64,000 nt of DNA from Apostichopus japonicus (GCF_037975245.1 NC_092583.1:6691764-6755763); one strand, 5' to 3'; positions 42,541 through 56,303 are shown, counted from the stretch's first letter. Numbers and translations are program-made. The notes: a model not told the origin generated them from the sequence alone.

Positions 42541-45001
42541 CACTAAATATAATACCAGTGACTTTCAAACCATTTTACCGATTTAGTTTTATGAAATTTA
42601 AAGGGGGGATTTTGAAAACCTCGAATAATTTCAAAATAAGATATAGATGCATTTGCAGTTATCATCATGCAAATATTGGGATTATCAACTGCATTGATTG
42701 CCTTCTTGTTGTAACCATGATTGGTCAATTGTGTCAGCAGCCAGTGTCTTTATCGTCTGTACTATATCAAACTGATTCGAAAATCATCTGCAGAGGTTTT
42801 ACCTAAACTTTAATATAATCATGCTTTCCGGGATTTTGTTTAGGCAAACGTTGACAGCATTTACAACCTGATCTTTAATCTTTAACTTCAGCTTGAATGT
42901 CTGTCCTACAGATACAATGGAAATTAGATCGACTTATTGCTCGGCGGTTTTTATTTAATTTTTTTGTTATAAGTTTAAAGACAAGAGGTGGGTGGTAACG
43001 TTACATACAGACACGCCCTACGTGTTATTTGCTCAAATCGTCGGGGATAAAATGAATGGCATCTATCATCGATGATACATGTGTGTGTTATAAGGTATAT
43101 ATAAACTCACTGCAAGTAATCAATAATAAAGACAGAGCGATTGTATTGGCCATCTGTATAGAGCAAATGTACTAAACACAGTCGTTAGAGGTCGAATTTA
43201 AAAGAGGAGAATGAACCAAAATATGACGTAAGAATTATTCAGACAACCATAAGCGTGTGGATCGTGAACCACGAAGGTTCAACGTTACATAAAAACATAA
43301 AGTCCATCACAAAAGCTCAAGCGTTCGAAGCATTTCCGTTTTATGGTAATGACTTTGCAGCACACTTTTCTGCACGAGTTTGACCAATTCTATATATAGC
43401 CTACTACAATCGCGTGCCGGTTATTCTACGGGAACGACGGAGAAGGGGGAGCTGAGGTGTGGATTTATCTGTCATTTTTAGTATTGCCATGTCTAAACAT
43501 GTATAATAATAACCCAGGCAGATGTAATCATTGAAAATTCGAGTCAATGTTAAACGTATGACTGCATAGCACATTGGTATACAAACGTAAAAGCTGTACC
43601 CGGTTTCATTTCTATACGAGGAAATTGACAGCTATAGCTAACCGTCAAATTATCATTCTTTGTTTTGTCATAGGCCTATACCAAAGTCCGTGGAAGTTTT
43701 GGCTTTTTCCTTTAACATTTCGAAATGTCGAAAAGGTCGAAAGATTGAGGGAAACACCGAAATCATTTAACAGTTTATTTGGACCTTTCGTTGTACCCTC
43801 ATACACTCTCCTTCTTTATAAAGTACCACCTAACTATGTAATTATCCCGAATTTTCAAGAAAAGTTGATATTTTGAGATTAAAATAGTCTGTTGACCATT
43901 TTGAGATAAAACGTTACTATTTCAAGGAATAAATCGAAATATTTTTCTAAGATATCAGGACTTAAATTTGTGTCATGAGTGTGTCATTTTGTCAGGTCAT
44001 GATGACAAAGTGTTGCCAGGAGGTGGAAACATGGCTCTTCCCGTAGCTATTCTTTGTTCTCTCTTCATTTTGCCTTCTTTCATTTCAAGCTGAATTAACA
44101 CACTTGACACTGAAGAATGAAAGCATAACTTATTAGGTACATGCTCAGAAATTCAACATGTTCGATCCACCATTATTTTGTGAAGCCCAACTTTATAACG
44201 GAAAATAGGTACTGCAATAAATAATAAGTCTATAAAAATCAAAGCAAATGTGAGTCGGTCTGTAATATTTTGATTTGTTTAAGCCATCACCTTTGTCTGT
44301 CAAAGAACTTTTAAGTTTAAACTATTTCCCTGCAGAGTGGAATAAACATGTTCTTACCTTTTGGGGGAATGTCGTTCATCTCTATCACATAGACACCTGA
44401 TAATGGTTGGGTGTACTTCTGCTACCTTAACTAAGACTCTTCTAAGCTAGATGGGTATGTAAAGATATTATTAGAGAATTACTTGTAAACAAGCATCAAC
44501 AGATGCCAGTAGCAGCGGGGAATTAGGTATAGGAGGCTGAAATTTTATGGAAAAAGCCAGATGCGATTGAATGATCTTGTGGAAGAGGGGGCATTCCCGC
44601 CCTCCATCATTGTGCACGCCTTTGGACTTTAGTGCTGTAGCCAGATAATGGTACCGTTTGGAACCACATCGTGACCGGGTTTGCGTTACTTTGACCAAAC
44701 AGCGTAATACAAAAACATAACTGGATCAGTCTTCTATTTTGCCCATTTGGAACCAATGAAAGGGGTTTTCTTATATAATCGTCCCTGGTCTTACCGAGGG
44801 GATACCATTACACGGTGCTTTTTCAGGGACTTTTAAGTTTTCTTGAAGAGGTCGAGTTTGATTTCCCAGATTGCGAGAAATATGCTACCAAAGTTGATTT
44901 TGCAGCAAATGATAATAACGAAAGCAAATGAGTCCACGGACGTACCTCAAGTAAAAGTAAATTAATGTCCATATGCTTAATGTCTTTTCGTCGTTATATA
45001 T

Positions 45002-45016
45002 ACATCAATTGAATGT
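45002..45016 (+). repeat. Target-site duplication, left copy
   Basis: acatcaattgaatgt, identical over 15 bases to 49948-49962. The neighbouring bases differ on both sides. Confidence 0.92.
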
Positions 45017-45177
45017 GCTTTTTACGTGACCCGTCATACGGGATACAAAACGTCACGGCCAAACGGCACTACCAAACCATCCCATTCTTACAAACGAACC
45101 TCAGGTCAAGCGAGCCAAAAAAAGTACATACGCTCACCGACCTGCAGAGACAAAACGCCCAACCCCCCACTGAAATT

Positions 45178-48100
45178 TTAAAAAACTACAAAAGGACGAC
45201 CAGCACGCAGCGAAACAAAACACCCTTCCCCAGCACACCACCGTCCAAAAAAGGCAGCCCTAGATAGACGGCGAAAATCGCCTTCAACCTGAAGGCGAAT
45301 GTCAGACTTCACCGCCTCCAGGACTGCCTGCCAACTGGCAAATTTCCCCCTAAAAACAACATCACATCTATTCCTCCAAATAAGTTTTTTTACAACAGAA
45401 CAAACATAAATAATACGCTGCAACACAGCAACGGAACAAACTGGAGGATCTAATCCATACAAAACAAAACCCTGTCCTACCGACCAGGAACGGTCTCCCG
45501 TTAAACGGTCGGTCCAGGACTGAAACCACTCCCACAAGTTCAAAACAAAGGGGCAATGCCAAAAAACATGGGCAGTACTCTCTAAGCTGTCACAGCCGGT
45601 CCTCGGGCACAGTCCATCACCCAATCGCCAGTGATACCTTTTCAGATTGGTCACCAAGGCACCGTGTGCAATTCTCCATGCAAGGTCACGGAGCCTGCAA
45701 CCATTCAGCCTTGAATGCACCGAACGCCATACTTCGACAGGATGACGTCCCTGTACAAAAATTGCATTCAAGGCCCTATCCCGCAACGAACTGTGAACGA
45801 GGGCCGGCTGTGACAGGTCAACAGGGTGCAACTCAATCAGAGCGGAGCAAATGACACGCACCGCCCTGTTTGGAGTACTACTATGCGGTTCTCTGTTGCT
45901 AAACAGCGCCGGGACCCATCGACGCAGGTGCAAACCGCCCCAAAAACGTACAAAATATGAACAAGGCAACCCTGGGTCAGTTACCGCTACAAACAACTGC
46001 TTAAATAACAAGCAAGTTAACTTACTTCCCAGATGAACCACCCCTAACCCACCCTTCTCCAGTTTTTGGTACATTACCGCCCTTTTGACAAGCTCTGTAC
46101 CACCCGACCAAATAAATGAAAATATCGCTCTCTCCAACCGCACCAGGACGCGACGAGGAATTGGATACACCGCGCCCGGGTACCACAAGATGGGCGAAAC
46201 AAAACGATTAACTACGGTGACTTTCCCTAGGATCGAAAGCCAGCGGGTGCCAAAGGTTTCGAGCCTGCTCTCAAATACCTCAGCCCTCTCGCTCCAGGTG
46301 ACATCACCAGGTGCATCGTAGCCGAACCATATACCATTAATTTTGATATTCTGATCCGACCACGACGCACCGAATGGTAAGTCTCTGTATCTCCAGCTAC
46401 CAAGACGAAGGCCCTTTGTCTTTTCTGGATTCAACTTCGCCCCGGTAGCTCTCTCAAAAATAGATAAATCCTGCGAGAGTGCGCGAAAGGAGCCCAGACT
46501 CGAAACAACACATGTCACGTCATCTGCATATTGAGCGCATTTCACTTTGGCACCCCCTGGCACAACGAATGGAACAAGTCTGGAGTCCCTTTCCAAAAGA
46601 CGAGAGAGGGACTCGCTAAACAAAACATAAAGTAATGGAGACAGAGGGCACCCCTGGCGCACCCCCCTCTCTACGTTAAAAACCTCCGAACAAAACCCAT
46701 TTACGATAACAGAACTGAAACTTTCTTCATACAAAACAGAAATCCATTTACGAAAATTTGGGTGCAACTGAAACGTCTCCAATACGTTCATTAAAAAACC
46801 GCGATCCACCATGTCAAAGGCCTTCTGCTGGTCCAGAGACACCAATGCACATGGCAGATCACGCTCAATAACAAAGTCGGTCAAGTCGCGCATCAACCAC
46901 AAGTTCTGCTGGATGCAATGACCCTTCACTGCACAGGTCTGGAGATCACCCACAAGATGCGGCATAGCCAGTGCAAGGCGGTTGCACAAAGCCTTAGCCA
47001 GCAACTTGTAGTCCACATTTAACAAGGTGATCGGACGCTTGTTACGGGGATCCAAGGAGTCCCCAGACTTGGGCAGCAAAGTAATCATGCCCATACGTTG
47101 ACTTTGGTTTAACAGTCCGTTTTGGAAGGCGTCTTCGAAGACGGCTCTGATGTCGGGTCCTATTATTGCCCAGAAGGTTCGGTAGAACTCCCTCGGAAGC
47201 CCGTCCGAACCCGGGGACTTGCCATTCTTCATCTTCGAAAGCGCCTTCCAAAGCTCAACAGTGGTTATTCCGCCCCCAAAATATCATTGACATCGTGGGG
47301 AACGGTTTTTGAGATTCCCCTCAATAATTTAGCCTGTGCCGACAAGTCGACATTGCCACGCGTAAACAAACTCGAATAATACTCTTTATATACGCGGACA
47401 ATGCCGTGAGGGTCACTAACCACGGTCCCATCAGTAGCGCGCACAGACGGGACGCGTCTGTCACCTGCCGATGAGCTAACGGACTGGTAAAACTTCAGTG
47501 AAGGGCGCTCCTCGGCTTCCACCGCTTCGACACGGGCCCTGACGCGGGCACCGTGGTACTTTTCATCGAGATAAGTCTGCAAAGCGGTGACAGCCGAAGG
47601 GTCGCCAAACTTCACCTCCGCGCACAGCTTGGAGAATTTTTCTCTTCGACGCCGTGCGCGGGTCACGCAATACTGAATTGCGTAGCGTTTGATGCGCAAC
47701 TTGACATCATCCCACCATTGGGATGTAGAAGCAAAGGCCGGCTTCAATGTTTGCCATCCTTTGTACCTGGTCTCGAAACCCTGGCGGAACTCTGCCTCGC
47801 CAAGAATCCGACAGTTAAGCTTCCATAGGCCCGCCCGATGGGGAAAATGGAAGGCAAAACAAAACGTGCTACCACAGTGTCATGGTCAGAGAGCGGACAG
47901 CTGAGCGTCTCGCAACCCGAAAATGTAAAACTTACGGGCGCATACACTCGATCTATCCTGGAGGCATCTTCTCCGTTAGGCCTCACCCACGTATACACCG
48001 TACAACACGGGTGCATATGCCTCCAGACATCGGCTAAAAGGTGTGCCGAAGTGAATCTTTCCAATTCTGTGATCCCAGCGTCAAGACTAGCAGACACAGA

Positions 48101-48568
48101 AGCCCCGAGTCTGTCAAGACCCGAGTCTGGGACACAGTTAAAGTCTCCGACCATGACACATGGTGCACTACCAGGAACAAAGGAAGGCAGCGTGTTAAAA
48201 AATTCTCGTCTAGCAGAAGGCCGATTGGGAGCATACACATTGCAGAGGGAGATGTTACCCTGTGGATACTTGAAAAGAATGCAAACCAATCGGCCCTCGT
48301 GATCCGTCTCCACCCTAGGGGCACAACCCGCCTGACGAGGTGACAGAAGGATGACAGTGCCACAGGATGAAGACGAACCAAACGAAGCATGCAGCCCACC
48401 ACCCCACTCATAAGCCCATAGAGGGACATCTTCTTCCAAAATATGTGTTTCTTGCAGGCAAACGCAGTCGACCTCCATTGAAATACAATATTGGAAAATG
48501 CGACTGCGCTTGCGATGATCCCTCATGCCATTCACGTTCAAAGTGGCAACTGAAAATGTATGGGCCAT
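45178..48568 (-). pseudogene. LINE ORF2, endonuclease-reverse transcriptase, two frameshifts
   Basis: The likely start is ATG at 48568 (MAHTFSVATLNVNG); the upstream in-frame TTG at 48586 is less likely. The APE-type endonuclease shows LNVNG, QETH, GDFNC, RIDRVY and PLSDHD. Reverse transcriptase shows GKSPGSDGLP, LLPKSGD, RGVRQGCPLSPLLY and the catalytic YADD (near 46530), then a C-terminal zinc knuckle with GCDSLESTAHVFWHC. Two one-base frame changes split it into three open frames: one at a four-base homopolymer at 47840-47843 and one at a five-base homopolymer at 47273-47277. All recognisable catalytic motifs are present, so the breaks are either recent mutations or sequence errors. Confidence 0.88.
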
Positions 48569-48588
48569 GAGAGGGCAATGGGGCAAAA

Positions 48589-49731
48589 CTACGCCGACGA
48601 CGATTCTGTAAGCTTCAAGCGCGCTCTAGACGACATATCGTCGTCCGAGTCGTCACTTGAGGCCGACCTTTTTAGAGAGGGTTCCCCCATCTCGTCGTAC
48701 CAGCTCGTCCCAGTGGCACGTTTTGGCTCGACGATCACCGAGCCCCCAGAGTCGCTGTCAGACAGAGCCTCCGGAGACCCGATGACCACCGAGTCCCCGG
48801 AGTCGCCGTCGGACAGAACCTCCGGAGAATCGATGACCACCGATTCTCCGTCAGACAAAGCCTCCGGATCTGGCGATACCGGCGGCGGACTGGGGACGGA
48901 ACTGGACGAGTTGATGGGGGAAGCTGGTGGAGACTTTCTCGGTGCGGGCACGGGGTTGGGGTCTGCAACGACGGGGGAGGGTGAACCAGGTGCAGGGGAG
49001 GGTAAAACCCCACCAGATTCCCCCTCCTCTCGTGAAGTACTAGGTGCGTCGGAACTTGACATAGCCCCACTCTTAGTCCTAGAGACATAAGAGGAGGGAC
49101 AAGCTCGAAAGACATGTCCCTCCTTCCCACATAGTGAACACACAACCTCGTTTGGGCAAGCGGTGCTATCATGCCCAAGACGAAGGCAGCGCCCACATTT
49201 CTTGTTTGGGCAGCCCTTGGCTTCGTGCCCGGTCTCCCCACACCTGAAGCAGGTACGGGGCTGACCGGGATACCGCACGTGGGCTTTGTGCCCTGCTATA
49301 AACAGGAAGGAGGGAATGTCCTGTTTCAGGTCGATCCGAACCTGTCGGTGCCCGTTCAACACCCCAGGGGCTTGTGCATAGGAGCACATTTTGGCAGCCT
49401 TGACAGCCCCGAACCGACCCAAAACCGTTACGACAAGTTCCTGCCGCACCTCTAGTCCTACGTGGATGATAGTTACCCATACGGATCGCTCGTATGGAGT
49501 AACTGTCATCCCCTCGACGTTACTCAGCAACGTGACCCCTTTCTGACGGGCCACGTCACTGGTAAAACGTAAATCGTACGTATTACGACCCTGGAGAGCT
49601 TGCAAAGCATCAATCTCTCCAGGCACAACAACACCCTTGCTCTTCAAAATACTAAAAACTTGCACCGGTGGAACAGCTTGTTCACCGGTGAACGACAACT
49701 TAACTATCCGAGAATCACGGCGCGATGCCAT
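48589..49731 (-). CDS. LINE ORF1, gag-like protein with three CCHC knuckles
   Basis: About 380 residues from ATG at 49731 (MASRRDSRIVKLSFTGEQAV). The open frame continues upstream to 49941 with no ATG before this one and a hydrophobic, low-complexity reading, so the ATG is the likely start. Three C-x2-C-x4-H-x4-C knuckles follow each other: CFRCGETGHEAKGC, CGRCLRLGHDSTAC and CSLCGKEGHVFRAC. The C-terminal third is rich in Ser, Pro and Asp with imperfect repeats around SPEALSDGDS. Such proteins bind the element RNA. The stop is at 48589-48591. The frame is intact. Confidence 0.88.
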   Translation of the reverse strand: MASRRDSRIVKLSFTGEQAVPPVQVFSILKSKGVVVPGEIDALQALQGRNTYDLRFTSDVARQKGVTLLSNVEGMTVTPYERSVWVTIIHVGLEVRQELVVTVLGRFGAVKAAKMCSYAQAPGVLNGHRQVRIDLKQDIPSFLFIAGHKAHVRYPGQPRTCFRCGETGHEAKGCPNKKCGRCLRLGHDSTACPNEVVCSLCGKEGHVFRACPSSYVSRTKSGAMSSSDAPSTSREEGESGGVLPSPAPGSPSPVVADPNPVPAPRKSPPASPINSSSSVPSPPPVSPDPEALSDGESVVIDSPEVLSDGDSGDSVVIGSPEALSDSDSGGSVIVEPKRATGTSWYDEMGEPSLKRSASSDDSDDDMSSRARLKLTESSSA

Positions 49732-49947
49732 GATACCGAAGGTGGCTAGGCCACAGGGGAGTAACACAAAACAAACAAAGGACCGGATAGTGAAACAACA
49801 AACGATATACGAACTGAGGAAAACACACGAACACAAGCTATCACACCCGCCTGGCGGGAAGTATAGCACAGCACAGTACAAAAACAGCTGTAACAGATGA
49901 AGAGCGAGAGCGAAAACACGTCCGCACTCCACGAAAGCCAACTGCCA

Positions 49948-49962
49948 ACATCAATTGAATGT
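49948..49962 (+). repeat. Target-site duplication, right copy
   Basis: acatcaattgaatgt, identical to 45002-45016. It lies at the 5' end of the minus-strand LINE. Confidence 0.92.
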
Positions 49963-52900
49963 TTGATACGTGTTACCGGAAGCCGATTAAAGCGCTAAAC
50001 GTTCACTGTGAATTCTAGACTGCTCATATAGTGTAAACATCTTGTCGTACAGGTTTGAGAAGTATGAAAGCAAATGGACCACTTGAAGGGAAATTGTTAT
50101 AAACTATTTTTTTTCAAATAAGGCAGATGTGGTTTGTCATTGAGTATCGATAAAGTCCATTTAGTGAGTTACGTGTTCGACATAACTGGGACTACTTGGT
50201 ATTCCAGAAATGGCAGTTATCTTCATCTGTTCATTGTTCATCAGAATGCAGTTCATTGACTTATAAAACAAACAGAATAAAGAACAGGGGATCGGATAAC
50301 ATTCTTCCGAGATCAAACTAGTTTTACCCTGAGACGTGTACAACGAACAGATAGACCGAAGAGTTGAAGACATCCCCGAAGCTCATGTGTAGTATCTGTT
50401 CCCTTTCGAGGGGAATGGTTATACACACCTGACGATGATGACACAGTCACAGTTTCGATGCAAGGGGACTGGGGTTGAGAGCGGATCAGTCGTTCGGTAG
50501 TTTGGTTGTCGTACCCAGTTTGTTAATCCCAATGTTAATCCGTTGTTTTTGAGGTCAACCAGAATATGTTCGTTAAACTTCATATAAGCAACAGAGCACC
50601 CTTGGATGGCATTCAACACCATTTGTCCTTAACAAATTTGTAATAAATTATAAACATGTGATATGAGACCATATAATCTTAATTTTTCCAATTGAGTTTT
50701 GAAGTGCAACCGAGGAACTAGTCCGATGGGCTGTGTACTAAACTTAATGGTCCAGTCACTTTAACTAGTGAACCTCTACTGTTTAAAGGGTCAATCAAAA
50801 AACAAAAACAAAACTAATTAATTGTGCTATATGAATACAACCCTAGCTAGATGAGAGCAGTGGTTTTTAACGGTCCACGGCATATCAAAGTTTATTTTTT
50901 TATTTTTTTATCAAAACACAATATTGGGTATTTTTTTTTGGGGGGGGGGGAATCTCAAACAAAGTTCTTAAGAATCACTGTTTTCGAAACTACCTTCTAT
51001 CCGGTATGAGAATTTGTTACAACACTGTGGCTTAGAATGGAACCATATTGACACTTTTGTTGTCTTGAAAAGTGATATAGATTGCAATTTATGTATATTA
51101 AAATTTAATGTCATGGGCTTGCTGGCTTGTATGTCTCTGGTATTGCAACGAATGTAATGCTTGTTTTGGTGTAGGTAGTCTACATCTTTGCCAACACATT
51201 TATGTCAACAATGAGTTTAATTAAGTCCCTGCAAACCCTTGTGAACCGCATGACTGTGAATGTTTTGCTTGGCTTACCACAAATAACCCATTACAATAAA
51301 ATTCATTCCACCTTCAGTGTGACAAGAAAAAAAAAAACGCCTTTTAAGGAATTCGATGGCGCTAGTTTGAAACAGGGTGTTTCTTAATATAAAATAATTA
51401 AATGGCTCTTAAAGGCATCCGTAGACTCAATTTTAGGAGAATAGCGCCTCATCAGGCCACGTATTCAGTGGACGGTGGCTGCAAGCATACCGGTCGCAGA
51501 GATGTCACCACCTCTGGCCAAAGGCAAGGATTCACGCACGCCACCTAGCACGCTTCTGGTCGATTGACCGACCTTCTGCGCATCCTCCCGGGTTCTTTTG
51601 CGACAACAAGGGAGACATGGTACGGGATCCTAGGCCACAAAAAGTACCATGCCACAGCCAAAGGTATTATTGCCAGAGGCCTGTCTTGAACCCTAGCCAC
51701 GATTTACACGACCGACGAGGAATGAGTCTTTCGTCACCCTCTTAACAGCATCGGCCACCACATCAGCTGGTAAATTATATGGTTGAATTAATATATCAAG
51801 GCTTCAGCGTGGACTGCTGAAGAGAAAAAAGAATTTTTAAACGTGTATAATCATTGATGGAGTCGAACTCAGTTTCATCAGGTTACCAGTCCACTGCTCT
51901 ACCCTCTGAACCATTTGACGAGTTAACTTTTAACGAGCTTGAATTGGTATTGTTGGTTGGACACAATATATTGGTAACAGTGAACGACACTGCCTTCAAC
52001 GAAATCTCTATTCATCCTGTTTTACTATCATTAGAACAACGGATCTGAATATCTTTATTAACAAGAAGCTCACGCTTGTCTTTGTTTACATTGCAGCAAG
52101 CAGTAAGAATGTCGCTTCCTTCCAAGACGTAAATGTACAATAGGCTTATGCCCGATATATCGATGACTTCGAAGCAAGCAGTAACAGACAAACGGATTCA
52201 GTAAAATCTTCTTATTCACAAAAGGTTACTTAAGATTATGCTCGCAAGAGAGGTCTTGCTGTAAGTTGTGTCCTTTTACAACTATATTCTATGCAGACGA
52301 TCATGAATTGGAGTAAGCCTGAAATTTCAACAAACAATACCTATTCACATTTCAGTACCGTTTTGAACGAGGAAGGGACAATACTAATTAAGTCAAACCG
52401 TTAACTTCATGTGACTAATCTTATTTAGGGATCTGAATGGCTGGAATTAGCACGGTTATTCGAAACCCGAAACAGGATTCATTTTGAGTTTATGCTAGTA
52501 GATTTTCGAAACACGGGGATCGGGAATTCGTCAACTATGAGACTTTGTTCAAGAAGTCCGCAGTGACTTGATATGCTTATTGATCCTCTGGAACTGCAGG
52601 ATTTGCGTGGATAGGTCCCCCCCCCCCGCCTCAAATGACTGTGTTCCACACACATATAAAAGTGTGTATTTAGCTTAATACAAAATATTAGAATCATCGT
52701 TATAAATATCAAATTTGGATCTATTAGCACCCAACTTGATCACGTCGTTTACAATTGTTGCATTTTGAAAGACTGAATGGTAATGAGGAAGGGACGGGGA
52801 CGGTGACGAGGAATGGGTTTGGATGTTTTATAGCTTTTTTATGTGCAATACAAGTCAACACTCTGACATGGTCGACTACATCAATAGCTATAATCACTCA

Positions 52901-55900
52901 TATAAAACATAAGTTATAGGAGGCAATAGCCGCCCTTTCATGGTCATAGTCCCTTCACCGCCGCCCTCCTTCCCATACCATTTTCCGGTACGTTACTGAA
53001 CCATGAACATTGTATATTAGATCTCTATGACAATGAAATATTCAATTGCATAAGTTTCCGATGAACAGAATAAAGATAAAGTTTCCTCCTTCTTCTGCTG
53101 ATTTGAAAAGAGGTATTTGAATCGCCTCTCATATAGAGTATGGGTTTTGAAATTGAATCCAAAACGCATCCAGAACTCTATATTACTTTCACTTCATCAC
53201 CTGACCAAATTTATTCATGCAACTTATTTAATCTTGAAAAAACATCATGTTACAAAGTATTCTTTGAGCTGTTGTAAGCCTGAAGCAAAAGGAAGGAATA
53301 AACCAATTAGAACATGTGAACTATAAAAACATTCTTTGCATTTCCTTGCAAGTCATTGGAGGATTAGAGATTACGTTTATCGAAGAATTATACTCCATGA
53401 AATGGGAGGAATGCTAAAAGGGAAATCATTCTTGTAAGAAATTCCAATTGAAAATAAACACTCTATATTCTCTCTATGGATTTAAAACTAACGACATTAG
53501 ATCGAAAGAAAGTGAATTATACAACCGTGGCCCACCTCTTTTCAATCTTTCAATCACGTGAACTACGATTGGCAGAGACTCACTAGTAGGGGATTCTCCC
53601 TAGCAGGGATTCTCCCATTGTGCGAATGAGTGAGGGGTAAACTAATGTACGTAACCTTGGTATTAGGAACTGGTATTACCATTGGGTAACAAGCAAATGT
53701 GTCACGCTCACTCCAATGCATGATAAGCAATTATTGGCTTGTTATCAACTTGAATCGTACTATTGTTCCAAATTAGTTGACAAAGAAATAGAGAATTCTT
53801 GTAGCTAAGATTACAATTGAAATTTAACAGATAGTATTATACTTTGCATATGTAAGACAAGATCCCGCCAGAAAGAATTCAAATCACCGAAATATTTATC
53901 CTAACACACCGACACACACTCAGACAACACATGCACGCACACAAATTATTTGTGTATAACGAATTTAATGTTTTTTTGGTTTACTGTTTGAATGGGTAAA
54001 TCTTTGATAATATTACCTCTCGTTTCAATCTGCCCGACGTTTCACTGAGTGACGTCACGCATTAAATTGTTATCAGGTACCTTATTTTTTTGAGTAACCT
54101 TTCAATGTGTTTCTGTCAGGATGTTTAGAATTCAACGCAAAAAAAATGCAGTTTTCACATATACCACGTGTGATTGAACAATCTGATAGAAATTTTACCA
54201 GAAAATTTCACTCTCTGTCAAAGCCGACATAATTGTAAATAAACAAACTTTTATCATCAGAAAATCAGTTTCCATATCTGGGCTTAATTTGACATAACTT
54301 CGTTATGTAACTAACCAGGCTGTACATTTCGAAGCGGTTATAGATATATCATCTATAAAGGAGGTCGAGTCATCTTCAAGATATTTGTTAAAAAAAACAT
54401 CTCAATAACATAGCAAACGTTTTTGAATAACAGTTGGGAGAGGTTAGGTTGGCAGACGTTCTCTAATATCTTCTCCCCCCCCCCATACACATCTCTTCCC
54501 CTCCCCGTCTCCTCTCTCTGTACAACTATTCATGTCAGTAGGCAAAAAGTATATCTTAAATGTGAACTAACGGAAATATGGTTGTTGTTGGTTTGTTGCT
54601 TTCTCTGAGATATAATGACAGCTTGTATCATTCTGGCCCCTTCTTCTTCTCAGAAAATTGCTCGTCTCTGAAATCAGACATGGATACAGGTACTTAGTAC
54701 CACCCTAGGGAACCGGTCATGACTTGGATACTTTCGCCGAGTTGATAGATAAAAACCAGCAAATTGTATATCAGCAGCTAATATATTCAGACCCTACGTA
54801 CTTATGTCAGCATGTTTATATATAGGACGTATCAGAACCTCGTGTTAATACACTACTGACGAAAGCGTAGGCAGTAAAAAGCAAATGGTGTGGGTGTTTG
54901 GTATTTTATATATAGTAGATAACACCCACGCATCATATTTCCATACGATAGTAATATACTATGGAATTGTGGAGTAAATTACAGCATGGGTTACACATGG
55001 GGCCATTTTCACAGTAGTTTATAGAATACAGATGGGCTGTGTAGAAATATATTTTTAACTGTGGGTATCAGCTCATGAATACACCATATTACTAAGTCTG
55101 TTAGTTCGTAACAAAAGAACGTGCTATTATAGCAATTAACCCGTCCGTGCTAATGGATATTATTTAGGGTTTTTTCAATTTTTTTCAAGCATGTTGTCAC
55201 AAAATGCTTGAAAAACTAAGTAAAATCCAATCTAAAACATATAGTATTGTCTGTTTTTGTTTACGTTTTTATCTTTTCTCAGTTTAAGCAAGTGTTGATT
55301 CTGGAAAATCATTTTGGGTCATGTTTAAAGGATTATTGTAACCTACAAAATTGAGAAATAGAGCACCATTTTGCATCTTAACTTCAAAAAACTTTCAATG
55401 GGGAGGGGGAAAGCCACTCCCATTAGACCCCTCCCCCTGCAGGACGGCGATCACTATGTAAGTAACATATCAATGAATAATGGGCCGGTCTAGGTGGAAA
55501 ATGCCCGGGCCGGTTTTACGCCCCTGCTGTCACCACTTTACTTCACGTTATTACGACACAAGTCTGTGTGTTCATTACATTATTTATTCCGGTCACATAA
55601 CATTTCCCTTTTCGCGATCATACACTCATGCAAAGTGACTGTTGCAGTGGAGGCCTTGACAGGTCGTATCGTGAATCTGCTTTGCCGGACATTAGGCCTT
55701 AAAGATGGCGGTAAAGACAAACCGTTTTTCTCATAGTAAAGATACAGAACTGTGTAACAGGAAGACATACAAGAATTCAGCCACAAAGTATTACATTTCG
55801 AGTTTATGCTAATTATACAGGAATATCCCAACCTGTTGGTAAGTAAGATGTCCCGTATCTGTTATACAGAAATCCTCCACTCACCCGACCCCCTCCCCCC

Positions 55901-56303
55901 TGCACCTCAAATGTGATAAAGGAGTGACGCTGGTGTGATATATCTAGTCAGTATCTCCTATTTCCATATATTATTATAATTTATATGATATATTAATTGA
56001 TATTGTTTATTCATTTCCCTTTCATGATTAATGGCTCGTGGAGACAGCTTTCCCTTGTACAAACGCTTCTCTCTTAATCTTCTTGCATAACCAGGCTTTC
56101 TTAGATAGTTTGAGCCGCGTAACAGCATCAGGAGTTAAGGTTTTTCGATTCATGGTCCGCTTGTATGTTAACTCTATCTATCAATATTCTTCTATAGATT
56201 TGCCAGGTGGTTGTTTTGTTTTCTCAGGCTTGAGGATTTCTTTCTGTCAGTTGTTGGTCTGCCTGTTCTTCTCGTATAATGTTTTATCTTCTTCTGAAAG
56301 TAA

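Larger units (their letters stand above)
38400..45016. other. Intergenic region rich in short G/C-run repeats
   Basis: I see no gene. There are long G or C runs near 38493-38508, 38817-38830, 40173-40188, 41274-41287, 41638-41648, 41967-41976 and 42455-42467, each within text typical of the cagtggcg or gcggagcg repeat families. A worn DR1-family module is at about 39155-39190. The remainder, notably 42.8-45.0 kb, looks like unique AT-rich sequence. Confidence 0.65.
45017..49947 (-). mobile_element. Near-full-length Tx1/L1-like LINE, 4.93 kb
   Basis: The element is on the minus strand: a 5' leader of about 216 bases, ORF1 with CCHC knuckles (49731-48589), ORF2 with endonuclease and reverse transcriptase (48568-45178), and a 3' part of about 160 bases ending in acgtaaaaagc. 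A perfect 15-base direct repeat, acatcaattgaatgt, flanks it at 45002-45016 and 49948-49962, which defines both ends. Its GC content is clearly above that of the neighbours. The combination of a gag-like ORF1 with three CCHC knuckles and an APE-type endonuclease in ORF2 fits the Tx1 branch of L1 elements. Clade placement is by recall and not by a tree. Confidence 0.9.

Noticed and set aside
47838..49090. Plus-strand open frames of 150-176 codons inside the LINE
   Set aside because: They lie antisense to ORF1 and ORF2, whose conserved motifs are on the minus strand. They have no family match.
49732..49941. Hydrophobic N-terminal leader (signal peptide) on LINE ORF1
   Set aside because: The upstream part has no ATG start and reads as low-complexity 5' leader. 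The ATG at 49731 begins a normal gag-like sequence.
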